From positions 1 through 64,000 of the forward strand of contig JBJMKO010000026.1 in assembly GCA_045805805.1 (NCBI GenBank): a stretch of 64,000 nt of DNA. Direction: 5' to 3'. This DNA is from VRUE01 sp045805805. GTDB taxonomy: Bacteria > Actinomycetota > Thermoleophilia > Solirubrobacterales > 70-9. Made by a program: the position numbers and the translations under genes. The notes below the pieces were generated by a model. That model had not been told where the DNA came from. It worked only from the letters and a program-made list of their open reading frames with translations, and did no database searches. The stretch's first letter is position 1, and each line of letters starts with the position of its first letter. This document shows positions 53,123 to 61,971 of the stretch, piece by piece.

Positions 53123-53570
53123 CTACTCAGACGGGATCTCTGGGCGTAGCTGGGCAAGGAACTGCCCGAAATCGAAGTACTCGCTCATCTCGGCTATACG
53201 CCCGTCCTCATCGAGAGCTATGAATAGGCCTCCCCGCAGCTCTAGCCTTCTTCCCGTCCGGCGAAAGTCTCTCGTTGCCCACCACCAAGTCGCCGCTATG
53301 CGTTCCTCGCTCAAGGTTCTCAGCGGCGAGAGTTTGCGTTCCTTCGTCGACCAATAGTCGTTTGCACTCGATCGTGAGATCGGGAAAGGCTGCCAGTTCG
53401 GATTCGTAGCGCTCTCGAAGAGCGCCTACGCCATGCAAGACCTTAATGCTGTCCTGAAAGACCAGGTTTTCGCTGTAGAGGGAGTAGTAACGCTCCATGT
53501 CCCGGCGATTCCAGGCGGCGACGTATTCCGCGTAGAAGCCCCGTAGCTCGGCGGTGCTCAGAATCCCCAC
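53123..53570 (-). pseudogene. SnoaL-like protein broken by one extra base
   Basis: The first 90 codons (MGILSTAELRGFYAEYVAAW, RDMERYYSLYSENLVFQDSI, then GERL-like NERLSPDG) are a SnoaL/NTF2-type enzyme or binding protein. After DG the frame turns to nonsense. The next frame continues exactly with RRLELRGGLFIALDEDGRIA and EYFDFGQFLAQLRPE. Removing one C from the run 53253-53255 (plus strand) restores D-G-R-R-L-E-L. It is either a genuine frameshift or a sequencing error. Confidence 0.85.
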
Positions 53571-53667
53571 TGCATGATCTTAGAAAACACCTGACTCGGC
53601 GACCGCCTGCTTGGGCAGCGAGCCGTCCAAGCCTTTCGGCACGACCTCCTTCATCAGCCCCGAAATA

Positions 53668-53696
53668 CGAAAGCCCGCTCCCGGAACGGGCTTTCG
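53668..53696 (-). terminator. Intrinsic terminator of tRNA-Gly
   Basis: On the minus strand CGAAAGCCCG, nine loop bases and CGGGCTTTCG form a perfect 10-bp stem followed by TATTTCG. It begins five bases after the tRNA-Gly 3' end. Confidence 0.8.
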
Positions 53697-53700
53697 ATCA

Positions 53701-53774
53701 AGCGGCTGATGGGATTCGAACCCACGACCTTCTGCATGGCAAGCAGACGCTCTAGCCAGCTGAGCTACAGCCGC
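53701..53774 (-). tRNA. tRNA-Gly (GCC)
   Basis: A 74-nt cloverleaf on the minus strand. The acceptor GCGGCTG pairs with CAGCCGC, with discriminator T as usual for tRNA-Gly. The D loop contains CAGCTGGCTAGA. The anticodon stem TCTGC/GCAGA has loop TTGCCAT, anticodon GCC. The T arm contains GTGGGTTCGAATCCC. CCA is not encoded. Confidence 0.95.
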
Positions 53775-53784
53775 ACGGGGGCGG

Positions 53785-53790
53785 ATTCTA
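53785..53790 (-). promoter_or_regulatory. Candidate -10 box of tRNA-Gly
   Basis: On the minus strand TAGAAT lies about 10 bases before the tRNA 5' end. No clear -35 is visible. The rest of the 250-base gap to 54025 holds no gene I can support. Confidence 0.4.
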
Positions 53791-54024
53791 GCCTTAGTGC
53801 GGAGGTCTTGGAGGTGATACCCAATATTTGGTAGGGTTGTTCAACCCCCGGCCGGACGGTCGCCGGGTCAGCGAGACAACTGGGGCTCAAGCAGATGAAG
53901 CGCATGCCCCGCTTCGTTGCTCGCGGGTGCTTCGGGGCAAGGCGGTCCCTCCCTCTATCGCCTGGCCCAGGCACCCACCGACACGGCGACCGTCCATCCG
54001 GGAGCCAGGCATTCGCTGAGGAGC

Positions 54025-54972
54025 TCACTCCGGCTCGGCGAGCAGGTCCTGAAGGTCGAGCGGCCGCGTGTACATCTCGACCTTCTGGCCGGGCTGGGGC
54101 GCGGGCCACTCCTCCTTCGGGCGGTCCCAGTAGAGCTCGATGCCGTTGCCGTCGGGGTCGCTGAGGTACAGGGCCTCGCTTACCCCGTGGTCCGAGGCTC
54201 CCTCTATGCCGACCCCGGCGCTCGCCAGCCGGCGCAGGGCGTCCGCCAGGGCAGCGCGGCTCGGATAGCGGATCGCGAAGTGGAAAAGGCCCGTCGCCCC
54301 CGGTGGAGGCGGCGAGCCGCCCTTCGAGTGCCAGGTATTGAGCCCGATGTGGTGGTGGTAGCCGCCGGCCGAGACGAAGGCGGCGTCCTCCTCATAGCGC
54401 TGCTGCAGCTCGAAGCCGAGCACGCCGCAGTAGAAATCGAGAGAGCGCTCGAGGTCGGCGACCTTGAGGTGAACGTGGCCGATGTCCACGGCGGGGTCGA
54501 TCGCGTCGCTTCCGACCTTGACCCCACTGGAATGTGGTGAAAGTCGGTTGGGCGAGCTCGGCTCCCCATCCAGCACCTCGTTTACGAGGCGGTCGGCCTC
54601 GGCGTTGTGCTCGCGGCGGACGTGGCGGATCGACCAGCGGTCGAAGGCTCCCAGCGCCGCCTTCACCTCGGCGTGGAGCTTGCGCATGTTGGCGTCCTTG
54701 ACCTTGTACTCGCCCTTGACCTGCTTGACGATCAGCTCGGAGTCGCCGACCAGCTCCAGCTCCGTGGCGCCCTGTGCAGCCGCCAGCTCGATCCCCAGCA
54801 GCAGCGCTTTGTACTCGGCGACGTTGTTGGTCGCGCGGCCGATCCGCTCGCCGCGCTCCTCCAGCACCTCGCCTCCCGGGCCCTGCACCACGGCCGCGAT
54901 CGCCGCCGGGCCAGGGTTGCCCCGGGCGCCGCCGTCGACGTTTACGACCAGCTTCTCGGGCGTCTCAGCCAC
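54025..54972 (-). CDS. RNase HI-like domain fused to VOC (glyoxalase-type) domain
   Basis: A 315-residue fusion. The first part (about 5-135) is a reverse-transcriptase/RNase H fold: VVNVDGGARGNPGPAAIAAV with the first Asp, NVAEYKALLLGIE with Glu, LVGDSELIVKQ with Asp, and HVRREHNAEADRLVNEVL. The second (about 160-310) is a VOC domain: HVHLKVADLERSLDFYCGVL, GGYHHHIGLN and DPDGNGIELYWDRP. The linker has no start codon, so this is not a mis-joined pair by translation start. Both usually exist as separate genes. A DNA-level fusion by stop loss is likely. GTG 54972 is used. Confidence 0.88.
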   Translation of the reverse strand: MAETPEKLVVNVDGGARGNPGPAAIAAVVQGPGGEVLEERGERIGRATNNVAEYKALLLGIELAAAQGATELELVGDSELIVKQVKGEYKVKDANMRKLHAEVKAALGAFDRWSIRHVRREHNAEADRLVNEVLDGEPSSPNRLSPHSSGVKVGSDAIDPAVDIGHVHLKVADLERSLDFYCGVLGFELQQRYEEDAAFVSAGGYHHHIGLNTWHSKGGSPPPPGATGLFHFAIRYPSRAALADALRRLASAGVGIEGASDHGVSEALYLSDPDGNGIELYWDRPKEEWPAPQPGQKVEMYTRPLDLQDLLAEPE

Positions 54973-55379
54973 GCGGTTCTTCGTTCGCGGCGACGGCCGC
55001 CAAAGACAGCGGAACCAAGCGCAAGCCGACCGTCCTCGCTCGCCTTCGCGTTCCACTGGCGCGCCGAGCGGTCGAGCTGGTCGACCTCCTCGCCCCTGTT
55101 AATCAGGAAGACGGGTCGCAGCTCGTCGGCGAGGTCGACCCCCCACTGGTACCAGCAGAGCTGCCAGGCAATGGTGATCCGCACCTCCCTGGCCGAGCCC
55201 GCCGCGGCTCCAACCGAAGCCCGAGGCCTGCCCATGCTTCGGGTCAACCCCGCGGCCGTGCGCGCAGCCTCGCTCGCGTTGAAGCGACCGACGGCGCGCT
55301 CGAGGTGCCCCCCGGACGGACCGCGCGCCCTGCCGACGTTGGCGCCCGGGGCCGCAGGGTCACGCTGATAGATACTCAC
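54942..55379 (-). CDS. Conserved-looking hypothetical protein
   Basis: A 145-residue protein starting GTG 55379 (MSIYQRDPAAPGANVGRARG). The central part (SAREVRITIAWQLCWYQWGV, then DLADELRPVFLINRGEEVDQ) is Trp-rich, balanced in composition and reads like a structured domain. I cannot name its family. It overlaps the RNase H-VOC gene by 31 bases and follows the EF-G2 gene by 30 bases on the same strand, so a three-gene transcript is likely. An N-terminal Arg/Gly/Ala-rich third is probably disordered. Confidence 0.68.
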   Translation of the reverse strand: MSIYQRDPAAPGANVGRARGPSGGHLERAVGRFNASEAARTAAGLTRSMGRPRASVGAAAGSAREVRITIAWQLCWYQWGVDLADELRPVFLINRGEEVDQLDRSARQWNAKASEDGRLALGSAVFGGRRRERRTAWLRRPRSWS

Positions 55380-55409
55380 GCCCAGAAACTTAGTCCACCA
55401 GCGCGCACA

Positions 55410-57473
55410 TCACCCCGCCGCGACGACCCTCGACGCAAGATGTGCAGGCACCTCTTCGTAGCGGTCGAACTCCACCTCGAAGTCCGCGCGCCCGCCGCTG
55501 ATCGAGCGCAGGTCCGGGGCGTACTCCAGCACCTCGGCCATCGGCACCTCGGCCTTCACCTCGGTCATCGTGTCCTTCGGCTCCATCCCCAGCGGATGGC
55601 CGCGACGCGAGTTGAGGTCGCCGATCACATCGCCCACGACGTCGCCGGGACAGCTGACGGTGAGCCGCACGATCGGCTCGAGCAGCACGGGGTCGGCGGC
55701 TTCCATCGCCTCCTTGAAGGCCATCGCGCCGGCGATTTTGAAGGCCATCTCCGAGGAGTCGACGTCGTGGTGCTTGCCGTCTACGAGCCGCACCCGCACC
55801 CCCTTGACCGGGTAGCCGGCGACGGTGCCGTGCGCCATCGCCTCTTCGATGCCCTTCTCCACCGCCGGGATGAAGCTGCCGGGGATCGCGGCGCCCTTGA
55901 TCTTGTTGACGAAGTCGAGGGCAGTGCCGTCCCCGGCCGGCTCGATCTCGATCTGGCAGTCGGCAAACTGGCCCCGTCCCCCCGACTGCTTCTTGTAGCG
56001 GGCGTGGGCGCTCGCCGGGGCGCGGATCGACTCCTGGTAAGGGACGCGCGGCGGGTGCAGTTCGATCTCGACCCCGAAGCGCCGCTTCATCCGCGCGACG
56101 ATCACCTCGACGTGGACCTGGGTGAGCCCGGCGATGATCTGCTCGCCGGTCTGCGCGTCGCGGTGCACGTCGAGGGTCGGATCCTCCTCGGTGAGGCGGC
56201 GAACGGCAGCCGCGGCCTTGTCCTCGTCGCCCTTCGACCTTGCCTCATAGGCAAAGGCCATCACCGGTGCCGGCAGGTCCAGCGGGGCGAAGGCGATCTC
56301 CTCCTGGCCGGCGCAGAGCACGTCCCCCGCGCGGGTCTCCTTCAGCTTGGCGACGGCACCGATGTCTCCCGCCCCCAGCTCGGCTGCCGGCCTCATCTCC
56401 TTGCCGTGCGGCTGGCCCAGCTGGCCGATCCGCTCTTTCTCCCCCCTGGTGACGTCATGGGCGTGAGTGTCGGAGCGCAGCGTGCCCCGATAGACGCGGA
56501 AGAGGTTGATCCGGCCCGCGTAGGGATCGGCGAGCGTCTTGAAGACGTAGGCGACCAGCGGCCCGTCCTCGTCGGGCTCGATCTCGACCTGTTCGCCACC
56601 CGCACCGGTCGCCTCCACGGCGCCGCGCATCGCCGGCGAAGGCAGGTCCTCGACCAGCGCCTCGAGCAGACGGCCGGTGCCGAGGTTGCGCGTCGCCACG
56701 CCGCAGGTGACGGGGAAGAGGCGCCCGGCCGTCACCCCCCGCTTCAGCGCCCGCACGATCTCGTCGTGATCGATCTCCTCGCCGTCGAGGTAGCGCTCCA
56801 TCAGCTCGTCGGAGTTCTCCGCAACCTCGTCCATCAGCTTCTCGCGGTACTCCTCGACCCGGTCCGCCAGCTCCGCGGGGATCTCGACCTCCTCGGCCGC
56901 GCCCGGCCCGACCCCCCCGTAGACGAAGGCCCTGCGGTCGATCAGGTCGACGACGCCGCGAACATCCTGCTCGGCGCCGATCGGGATCTCGGTGGCAACC
57001 ACGTGCGGCCCGAAGGCCGACTTCAGCGAGTCGAGGACGCGGAAGAAGTCGGCCCGCTCGCGGTCGAGCATGTTGACGAAAACGAGGCGGGCAAGCCCGC
57101 CGGCGTCCGCCCGGCGCCAGAGCCGCTCGGTGTGCACCTCGACCCCCATCACGCCGTTGACGACGACCACGGCCGCGTCGGCGACCCGCAGGGAGGAGAT
57201 CGCGTCGGCGACGAAGCTCGGCTCCCCCGGGGTGTCGATCAGGTTGATCTCCCGCTCGGCATGCTCGAAGCAGGCAAGCGCGGCGTCGATCGACATCCCG
57301 CGCTCCTGCTCGTCGGGCTCGTGGTCGGAGACCGTGTTCCCGTCGGCGACCGTGCCCAGACGTCCCACCGCGCCGGCCTCGAACAGCATCGCCTCGTGCA
57401 GGCTCGTCTTGCCGCAGCCCCGGTGCCCGATCAGGGCGACGTTGCGAATCCGGTCTGCGGCCTTGTGAGGCAC
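55410..57473 (-). CDS. Elongation factor G-like protein (EF-G2)
   Basis: A 687-residue translational GTPase of the EF-G2 branch. G1 is ALIGHRGCGKTSLHEAML, unlike the AHIDAGKTTT of canonical EF-G. G2/G3 regions have DEQERGMSIDAALACFEHAE and LIDTPGEPSFVADAI, and G4 is VNMLDRERAD in place of VNKMDR, which weakens the usual NKxD guanine motif. Domain II to V follow normally (GGRGQFADCQIEIEP, GHPLGMEPKDTMTEVKAEVP). It may not act as the main elongation factor. GTG 57473 or 57488 could start it. Confidence 0.92.
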   Translation of the reverse strand: MPHKAADRIRNVALIGHRGCGKTSLHEAMLFEAGAVGRLGTVADGNTVSDHEPDEQERGMSIDAALACFEHAEREINLIDTPGEPSFVADAISSLRVADAAVVVVNGVMGVEVHTERLWRRADAGGLARLVFVNMLDRERADFFRVLDSLKSAFGPHVVATEIPIGAEQDVRGVVDLIDRRAFVYGGVGPGAAEEVEIPAELADRVEEYREKLMDEVAENSDELMERYLDGEEIDHDEIVRALKRGVTAGRLFPVTCGVATRNLGTGRLLEALVEDLPSPAMRGAVEATGAGGEQVEIEPDEDGPLVAYVFKTLADPYAGRINLFRVYRGTLRSDTHAHDVTRGEKERIGQLGQPHGKEMRPAAELGAGDIGAVAKLKETRAGDVLCAGQEEIAFAPLDLPAPVMAFAYEARSKGDEDKAAAAVRRLTEEDPTLDVHRDAQTGEQIIAGLTQVHVEVIVARMKRRFGVEIELHPPRVPYQESIRAPASAHARYKKQSGGRGQFADCQIEIEPAGDGTALDFVNKIKGAAIPGSFIPAVEKGIEEAMAHGTVAGYPVKGVRVRLVDGKHHDVDSSEMAFKIAGAMAFKEAMEAADPVLLEPIVRLTVSCPGDVVGDVIGDLNSRRGHPLGMEPKDTMTEVKAEVPMAEVLEYAPDLRSISGGRADFEVEFDRYEEVPAHLASRVVAAG

Positions 57474-57539
57474 GCAATCAAGGTACACCCGGAATCGCTC
57501 AACTCAAACTACTCAGGACCTCTCCGGTCCCCGGGCAGG

Positions 57540-58313
57540 TCAGTCGACCTGGAGGCCGGACTTCAACCGCATCACTGCCTTGGTGTGGAGCTGGGAGACG
57601 CGCGACTCGGTGACCCCGAGCACCTCGCCGATCTCACGCAGGGTGAGGTTCTCGTAGTAGTAGAGGGCGACGACGAGCTGCTCGCGCTCGGGCAGCGAGG
57701 AGATCGCCTCGGTGAGCCGGTCCTTGATCTCACTGGTGGCGAGCGACTCCTGCGGGTCGGCGGCACGCGGGTCCGAGATCGTGTCGAGCAGGGAAACCTG
57801 GTCGCCGGAGGAGTCCGAGACGGTCCAGAGCTCGTCGAGCGCGTAGACGGAGGAGTTGGCGATCTCCAGCAGCGAAGTCTGCAGTTCCTCTTCGCTGACG
57901 TCGAGCGCCTTTGCCAGCTCGGCCTCGCTGGGCGCCCGCTGCAGCTCGTGCTCCAGCTTGGTCTGCGCTGCCTCGATTTCGCGGGCACGCGAGCGCACCG
58001 AGCGCGGCACCCAGTCCAGCGAGCGCAGCTCGTCGATGATCGCGCCGCGGATGCGGGTCATCGCGAAGGTCTCGAACTTGATCCCGCGCTCGGGCTCGAA
58101 GCGCTCGATCGCGCCAATCAGGCCCATCAGGCCGTAGGAGATCAGGTCGGCGTCGTCGACGTGCGAGGGAAGGCCCGCGCCCAGGCGGCCGGCGACGAAC
58201 TTGACCATCGGCGAGTAGGCGACCACCAGCCGCTCGCGCGCGCTGGCATCGCCATCGCCCTTGTAGCGGCGCCAAAGATCGCGCAGCTCAACCTCTTTTA
58301 CGCCTGTTTCCAT
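57540..58313 (-). CDS. FliA/WhiG-family sigma factor
   Basis: A 257-residue sigma-28-type factor. Region 2 shows LVVAYSPMVKFVAGRLGAGL and DLISYGLMGLIGAIERFEPE, then TFAMTRIRGAIIDELRSLDW and VPRSVRSRAR. Region 4 has LPEREQLVVALYYYENLTLR and LGVTESRVSQLHTKAVMRLK. No flagellar gene is present in the window. In related actinobacteria WhiG governs sporulation, so the true target here (motility or development) is open. Confidence 0.93.
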   Translation of the reverse strand: METGVKEVELRDLWRRYKGDGDASARERLVVAYSPMVKFVAGRLGAGLPSHVDDADLISYGLMGLIGAIERFEPERGIKFETFAMTRIRGAIIDELRSLDWVPRSVRSRAREIEAAQTKLEHELQRAPSEAELAKALDVSEEELQTSLLEIANSSVYALDELWTVSDSSGDQVSLLDTISDPRAADPQESLATSEIKDRLTEAISSLPEREQLVVALYYYENLTLREIGEVLGVTESRVSQLHTKAVMRLKSGLQVD

Positions 58314-58356
58314 GGCCTTTTTCTCGATTCTATGGTCGCAGGCAGCTTATTGGGGA

Positions 58357-59238
58357 TCATGCGCGGGGATGGGTGGCAGCGTACGCGTCGCGGAGGCGGG
58401 CCGCATCGACGCGAGTGTAGACCTGGGTGGTCGAGATCGAGGCGTGGCCGAGCAGCTCCTGGATCGTGCGCAGGTCGGCGCCGCCCTCGAGCAGGTGCGT
58501 GGCGAAGCTGTGGCGTAGGGAGTGCGGGGAGACGCCGGCGGCCAGCGCCGCCTCGCGGACCCAGAAGCCGAGGCGGCGGGTGATGTCGGAGTTGGAGAGG
58601 CGGCGGCCGCTCTTGGAGAGGAAGAGCGCTTGCTCGCGCGGATCCCCGGCGAGCGCATGGCGGCCGCGCTCGCAGTAGCGCTGCAATGCTCGCTGGGCGG
58701 GCTCCCCGACCGGCAGCATCCGTTCCTTGGAGCCCTTGCCGAGCACGCGCAGCTGCTCGGTCTCGAAGTCGAGGGCGCCGAGGTCGAGGCTGACGATCTC
58801 CTCGCAGCGCAGCCCGCAGGAGTAGGCCAGCTCCAGCATCGCCCGGTCGCGCAGCTCCAGCGGGGTGCGGGCCGGGATCCCCTCGAGCAGGGCACGGACC
58901 TGCTCGGCAGAGAGCACCCGGGGCAGCTTCTCCTCCCGCTTCGGACTGGAGACGAGGTCGGCGGGGTTTTGCCCCACTCGCTCGGTACGGACGAGGAAGT
59001 CGAAGAGCCCGCGAATCGCGGCGAGCTTGCGGGCGACGGTGGCAGGGGCGGCCCCACCGGAGGAAAGCCCCGCCGCGTAGCGCCGCACGTCGCGGTGGCG
59101 AATCTCACCCGGCGCCCTCTCCCCCGCCCACTCGACGAACTGACCGAGGTCGACGCCATAGGCATGACGGGTCCTCTCGGCCGCGCTTCGACCCTTCAGG
59201 TCTCGGTCGTATGCGGCAAGCGCCTCGTCCCAGGTCAT
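58357..59238 (-). CDS. xerD: Tyrosine recombinase XerD/XerC type
   Basis: A 293-residue site-specific recombinase that resolves chromosome dimers. The SAM-like domain (about 1-95) is followed by the catalytic domain. The active residues are Arg144 (SCGLRCEEIVSL), Lys168, His239 and Arg242 (PHSLRHSFATHL), His265 (LLGHASISTTQVY) and Tyr274. No mobile-element genes flank it. No dif site was recognised in the window. Confidence 0.93.
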   Translation of the reverse strand: MTWDEALAAYDRDLKGRSAAERTRHAYGVDLGQFVEWAGERAPGEIRHRDVRRYAAGLSSGGAAPATVARKLAAIRGLFDFLVRTERVGQNPADLVSSPKREEKLPRVLSAEQVRALLEGIPARTPLELRDRAMLELAYSCGLRCEEIVSLDLGALDFETEQLRVLGKGSKERMLPVGEPAQRALQRYCERGRHALAGDPREQALFLSKSGRRLSNSDITRRLGFWVREAALAAGVSPHSLRHSFATHLLEGGADLRTIQELLGHASISTTQVYTRVDAARLRDAYAATHPRA

Positions 59239-59271
59239 CTGGTGAAGTTCGCCGCACGGGGACGCGAGCCT

Positions 59272-60327
59272 CTACCCAATGTAAATAGGAGTTCCCACTT
59301 CGACCAGGTCGTAGAGCTCTTCGACGTCGGGGATCGACATCCGCACGCAACCGTGCGACGCGGCGGAGCCGAGCGATTCGACCTCTTCGGTGCCGTGGAT
59401 GCCGGCGCCTTCGAAGATCCCCATCCAGCGTGCCTTGATCGGGTCCGCGGGCCCCGGCGGGATCACCTGGCCGGCGAGGTCCCCCGCCCAAGCCGAGTTG
59501 GGCACATGCCAGGAGGGGTTTTCTTCCTTTTCCTGAATCGCATAGAGCCCTTCGGGCGTTTCCAGTCCTTCCTGCCCGACCGCCACGGTGTAGGTCTTGG
59601 CCAGCTTCAGGTTCTTCCAGAGACGCAGGGTGAAGGTTTCCCGGTCGAGCGTCAGGTAGGACGGGTGGGCGGCGGCGACTTCCTTCGTCGTCACCTCGGG
59701 TTTCGTGTAGTGGGTGCGGGCGGCGATCGTGTGGTCGGCGTCGGCGTTCAACACCGCCGCCTCGAGCCGGCGGGTGAGCAGCTTGTCGCGCAGCTTGCGT
59801 CCGTTCTTGGCCTTGACCACGCTGAGCGAGTCCCCGCTGGGTTCGACCGTGGCGTCCTTGGCTTCGCGCCCGACCGCGTGGGCCACCCGGCGCACAAAGC
59901 GGTTGATCGCCGGCTGCGAGTAGGTGACGTCGGCGGCGACCTGCTTGTCGAGGTTGCCGCCCGTCACATAGCGGACGAGGCGGCCGGGGAAACCGCCGTC
60001 GCGGCTGTCGGCGAGGGCTTCTTCGACCGCCGAGTCGATTTCGGCGTGGACCTTGAGGCTCTTGCCCGACAGCGCCCAGCTGTGGCCGTCGTAGCCGACC
60101 CGCAGGGAATGGCGCAGCGGCCCGAGCAGGCGGCGGCGCACCTCCTGCTTCGCTTCGGCTTCGTCCATGCCGCCGACGTCGACCCCGCCAATCGTCACTC
60201 CGTCGGCGATCTTGTCCTTCTGCGTGGTGTCGTAGGCGTAGCCGACGCCGGCCACCAGCAGGAGCAACGCCACCGCGGCGACGATCGCGATCTTGGCTCC
60301 GCGCCCCATCGTGGGGAGTTTAGGCAC
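59272..60327 (-). CDS. L,D-transpeptidase with N-terminal membrane anchor
   Basis: A 351-residue YkuD-type cell-wall enzyme. IAIVAAVALLLLVAGVGYAY (about 13-32) is a signal anchor. Two VanW-like/PG4 beta regions follow. The catalytic domain (about 225-351) has GIHGTEEVESLGSAASHGCV, with His325 and Cys327. It makes 3-3 cross-links in peptidoglycan or attaches proteins. The ATG at 60309 is an alternative start, 6 residues later. Confidence 0.92.
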   Translation of the reverse strand: MPKLPTMGRGAKIAIVAAVALLLLVAGVGYAYDTTQKDKIADGVTIGGVDVGGMDEAEAKQEVRRRLLGPLRHSLRVGYDGHSWALSGKSLKVHAEIDSAVEEALADSRDGGFPGRLVRYVTGGNLDKQVAADVTYSQPAINRFVRRVAHAVGREAKDATVEPSGDSLSVVKAKNGRKLRDKLLTRRLEAAVLNADADHTIAARTHYTKPEVTTKEVAAAHPSYLTLDRETFTLRLWKNLKLAKTYTVAVGQEGLETPEGLYAIQEKEENPSWHVPNSAWAGDLAGQVIPPGPADPIKARWMGIFEGAGIHGTEEVESLGSAASHGCVRMSIPDVEELYDLVEVGTPIYIG

Positions 60328-60363
60328 ACCCTCCGGTCGTTCCGGCGGATATCTTTCACCGCG

Positions 60364-61077
60364 ATGCGCTCAAAGGACGATGTCCGCAAGGAGGTCTGGA
60401 AGGCGATGGACCGCGCGGGCGTGTCCCGCTTCCCAGGCGCGGACGGCCGCATCCCCAACTTCGCCGGGGCCAAGCTGGCGGCCGAGAAGCTCGCCGGCCA
60501 GCGGGTCTGGAAGCGCGCCAGGGTGATCAAGGCCAACCCCGACTCGCCCCAGACCTACGCTCGTCGCATCGCCCTCGAAGAGGGCAAGGTCGTGGTGATG
60601 GCGGTACCGCGGCTGCGTGACCCCCATCCTTTCCGCGTCCTCGATCCGAAGAAGCTCTCCAAGCGCGCGGTCAAAGAGGCGGCGACGATCAAGGGCGCGC
60701 TCAAGCACGGCCGCGTGACGGCCCTCGACGAGCTGCCGGAGATCGACTTCGTCCTCTGCGGCTCGGTCGCGGTCAACCTCAGCGGCGCCCGGGTCGGCAA
60801 GGGCGGCGGCTACTCCGACCTCGAGTACGGGGTCCTGATCGACGCCGGCAAGATCGACAGCCACACCACCGTGGCGACGACAGTCCACCCGACCCAGGTC
60901 CTGCGCAGCCACCTGATGATGACCGCACACGACCTGCCGGTCGACATGATCGCCACGCCGCGCGCGGTGATCGAGGTCGAGCGCCAGTACGAGCGGCCGC
61001 GGGGCATCCTCTGGGACCACCTGCAGCCGCCCCAGATCCGCGAGATACCCATACTCGAACGTATGGGCTATGCGTGA
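60364..61077 (+). CDS. 5-formyltetrahydrofolate cyclo-ligase family protein
   Basis: A 237-residue protein converting 5-formyl-THF to 5,10-methenyl-THF, if the family function holds. It starts MRSKDDVRKEVWKAMDRAGV. FVLCGSVAVNLSGARVGKGG, GGYSDLEYGVL and VHPTQVLRSHLMMTAHDLPV mark the fold. The usual PGVAFDxxGxRLGxGxGYYD signature is replaced by a divergent GSVAVNLSGARVGKGGGYSD. Catalysis is therefore less certain. Its stop overlaps the hydrolase start by eight bases. Confidence 0.87.
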   Translation: MRSKDDVRKEVWKAMDRAGVSRFPGADGRIPNFAGAKLAAEKLAGQRVWKRARVIKANPDSPQTYARRIALEEGKVVVMAVPRLRDPHPFRVLDPKKLSKRAVKEAATIKGALKHGRVTALDELPEIDFVLCGSVAVNLSGARVGKGGGYSDLEYGVLIDAGKIDSHTTVATTVHPTQVLRSHLMMTAHDLPVDMIATPRAVIEVERQYERPRGILWDHLQPPQIREIPILERMGYA

Positions 61078-61945
61078 CGACTACGGCAATCCGGATCCAG
61101 ACTGGCTGAAGCTCGACTGGCGCTCGCACCTGCGCCGGGTCGAGCTGCCCGGCGCCACGATCAACTACGCCGAGATCGGCGAGGGGGCCCCGATCGTCTT
61201 CATCCATGGCATCACCAGCTCCTGGCAGGCCTGGCTGGAAAACCTGCCCCACTTCGCAAGCCGGGGCCACCGTGCGATCGCCCTCGACCTGCCCGGCTTC
61301 GGCGCCAGCCCGATGCCCTCCTGGCCGATCGAGATGCCCGCCTACGGCCGGCTGTTGCAGGACTTCTGCGAGAAGCTCGGCCTCGACGGCGGCGTCACCC
61401 TGGTCGGCAACTCGATGGGCGGCCTGGTCGCGGCCGAGGCAGTGCTTTCAGCTCCGGCACGCTTCGAGCGCCTGGTCCTGGTCTCGGCGGCGGGCTTCAT
61501 CAATACCTGGCTGCCACACCAGAGAGGCAAGGCAACCTCACAGGCCTGGAACACGTTCGGCCGCCCCTTCGGCGCCGCTGCCCGCTTCTTCGTCAGCCAC
61601 CGGCGCGCCCGCTACCTGATGTTCCGCTTCGCGATCCGCTACCCGCACCGGCTGCGCAAGGAGCTCCTCTGGGAGCAGATGGCCTCGGGCGTGCCCTGCC
61701 CCGGCTTCGCCGACGCGCTCGACGCGGTGATCGAATACGACGCCCGCGACCGGCTCGAAGAGATCCAGATACCCGTAATGATCGCCTGGGGCACGGATGA
61801 CTGGGTGATCCCGTCCCTGGCCGCGCACAGCTACCAACGTCGCATCCCCCACGCCCGCCTTGAGATCTTCGAGCAGACGGGACACGTGCCGCAGATGGAG
61901 CGGCCCGAAAGGTTCAACGCGCTTCTCGAGGAGTTCCTCGTCTGA
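61070..61945 (+). CDS. Alpha/beta hydrolase
   Basis: A 291-residue alpha/beta hydrolase. The nucleophile elbow is GNSMGG (Ser about 117). Asp is in GTDDWVIPS and His in TGHVPQMERP. IVFIHGITSSWQAW is the oxyanion loop. The cap region holds RARYLMFRFAIRYPHRLRK. Substrate is unknown. Overlap with the upstream gene suggests coupled translation, but the two functions have no clear link. Confidence 0.93.
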   Translation: MRDDYGNPDPDWLKLDWRSHLRRVELPGATINYAEIGEGAPIVFIHGITSSWQAWLENLPHFASRGHRAIALDLPGFGASPMPSWPIEMPAYGRLLQDFCEKLGLDGGVTLVGNSMGGLVAAEAVLSAPARFERLVLVSAAGFINTWLPHQRGKATSQAWNTFGRPFGAAARFFVSHRRARYLMFRFAIRYPHRLRKELLWEQMASGVPCPGFADALDAVIEYDARDRLEEIQIPVMIAWGTDDWVIPSLAAHSYQRRIPHARLEIFEQTGHVPQMERPERFNALLEEFLV

Positions 61946-61971
61946 CGGGCGGAACCCCCTGGCCCCGCCCG

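Noticed and set aside
53765..54109. A frame between tRNA-Gly and the RNase H-VOC gene
   Set aside because: It runs into the tRNA and has shadow-type composition with no domain.
58357..59238. Possible integrase of a mobile island
   Set aside because: All XerD residues are present and the neighbours are housekeeping genes. No attachment repeats were seen.
58522..61077. A very long plus-strand frame of more than 800 codons
   Set aside because: Its first 600 codons are antisense to xerD and the transpeptidase gene, a GC-rich shadow. Only the end (60364-61077) is a real gene.
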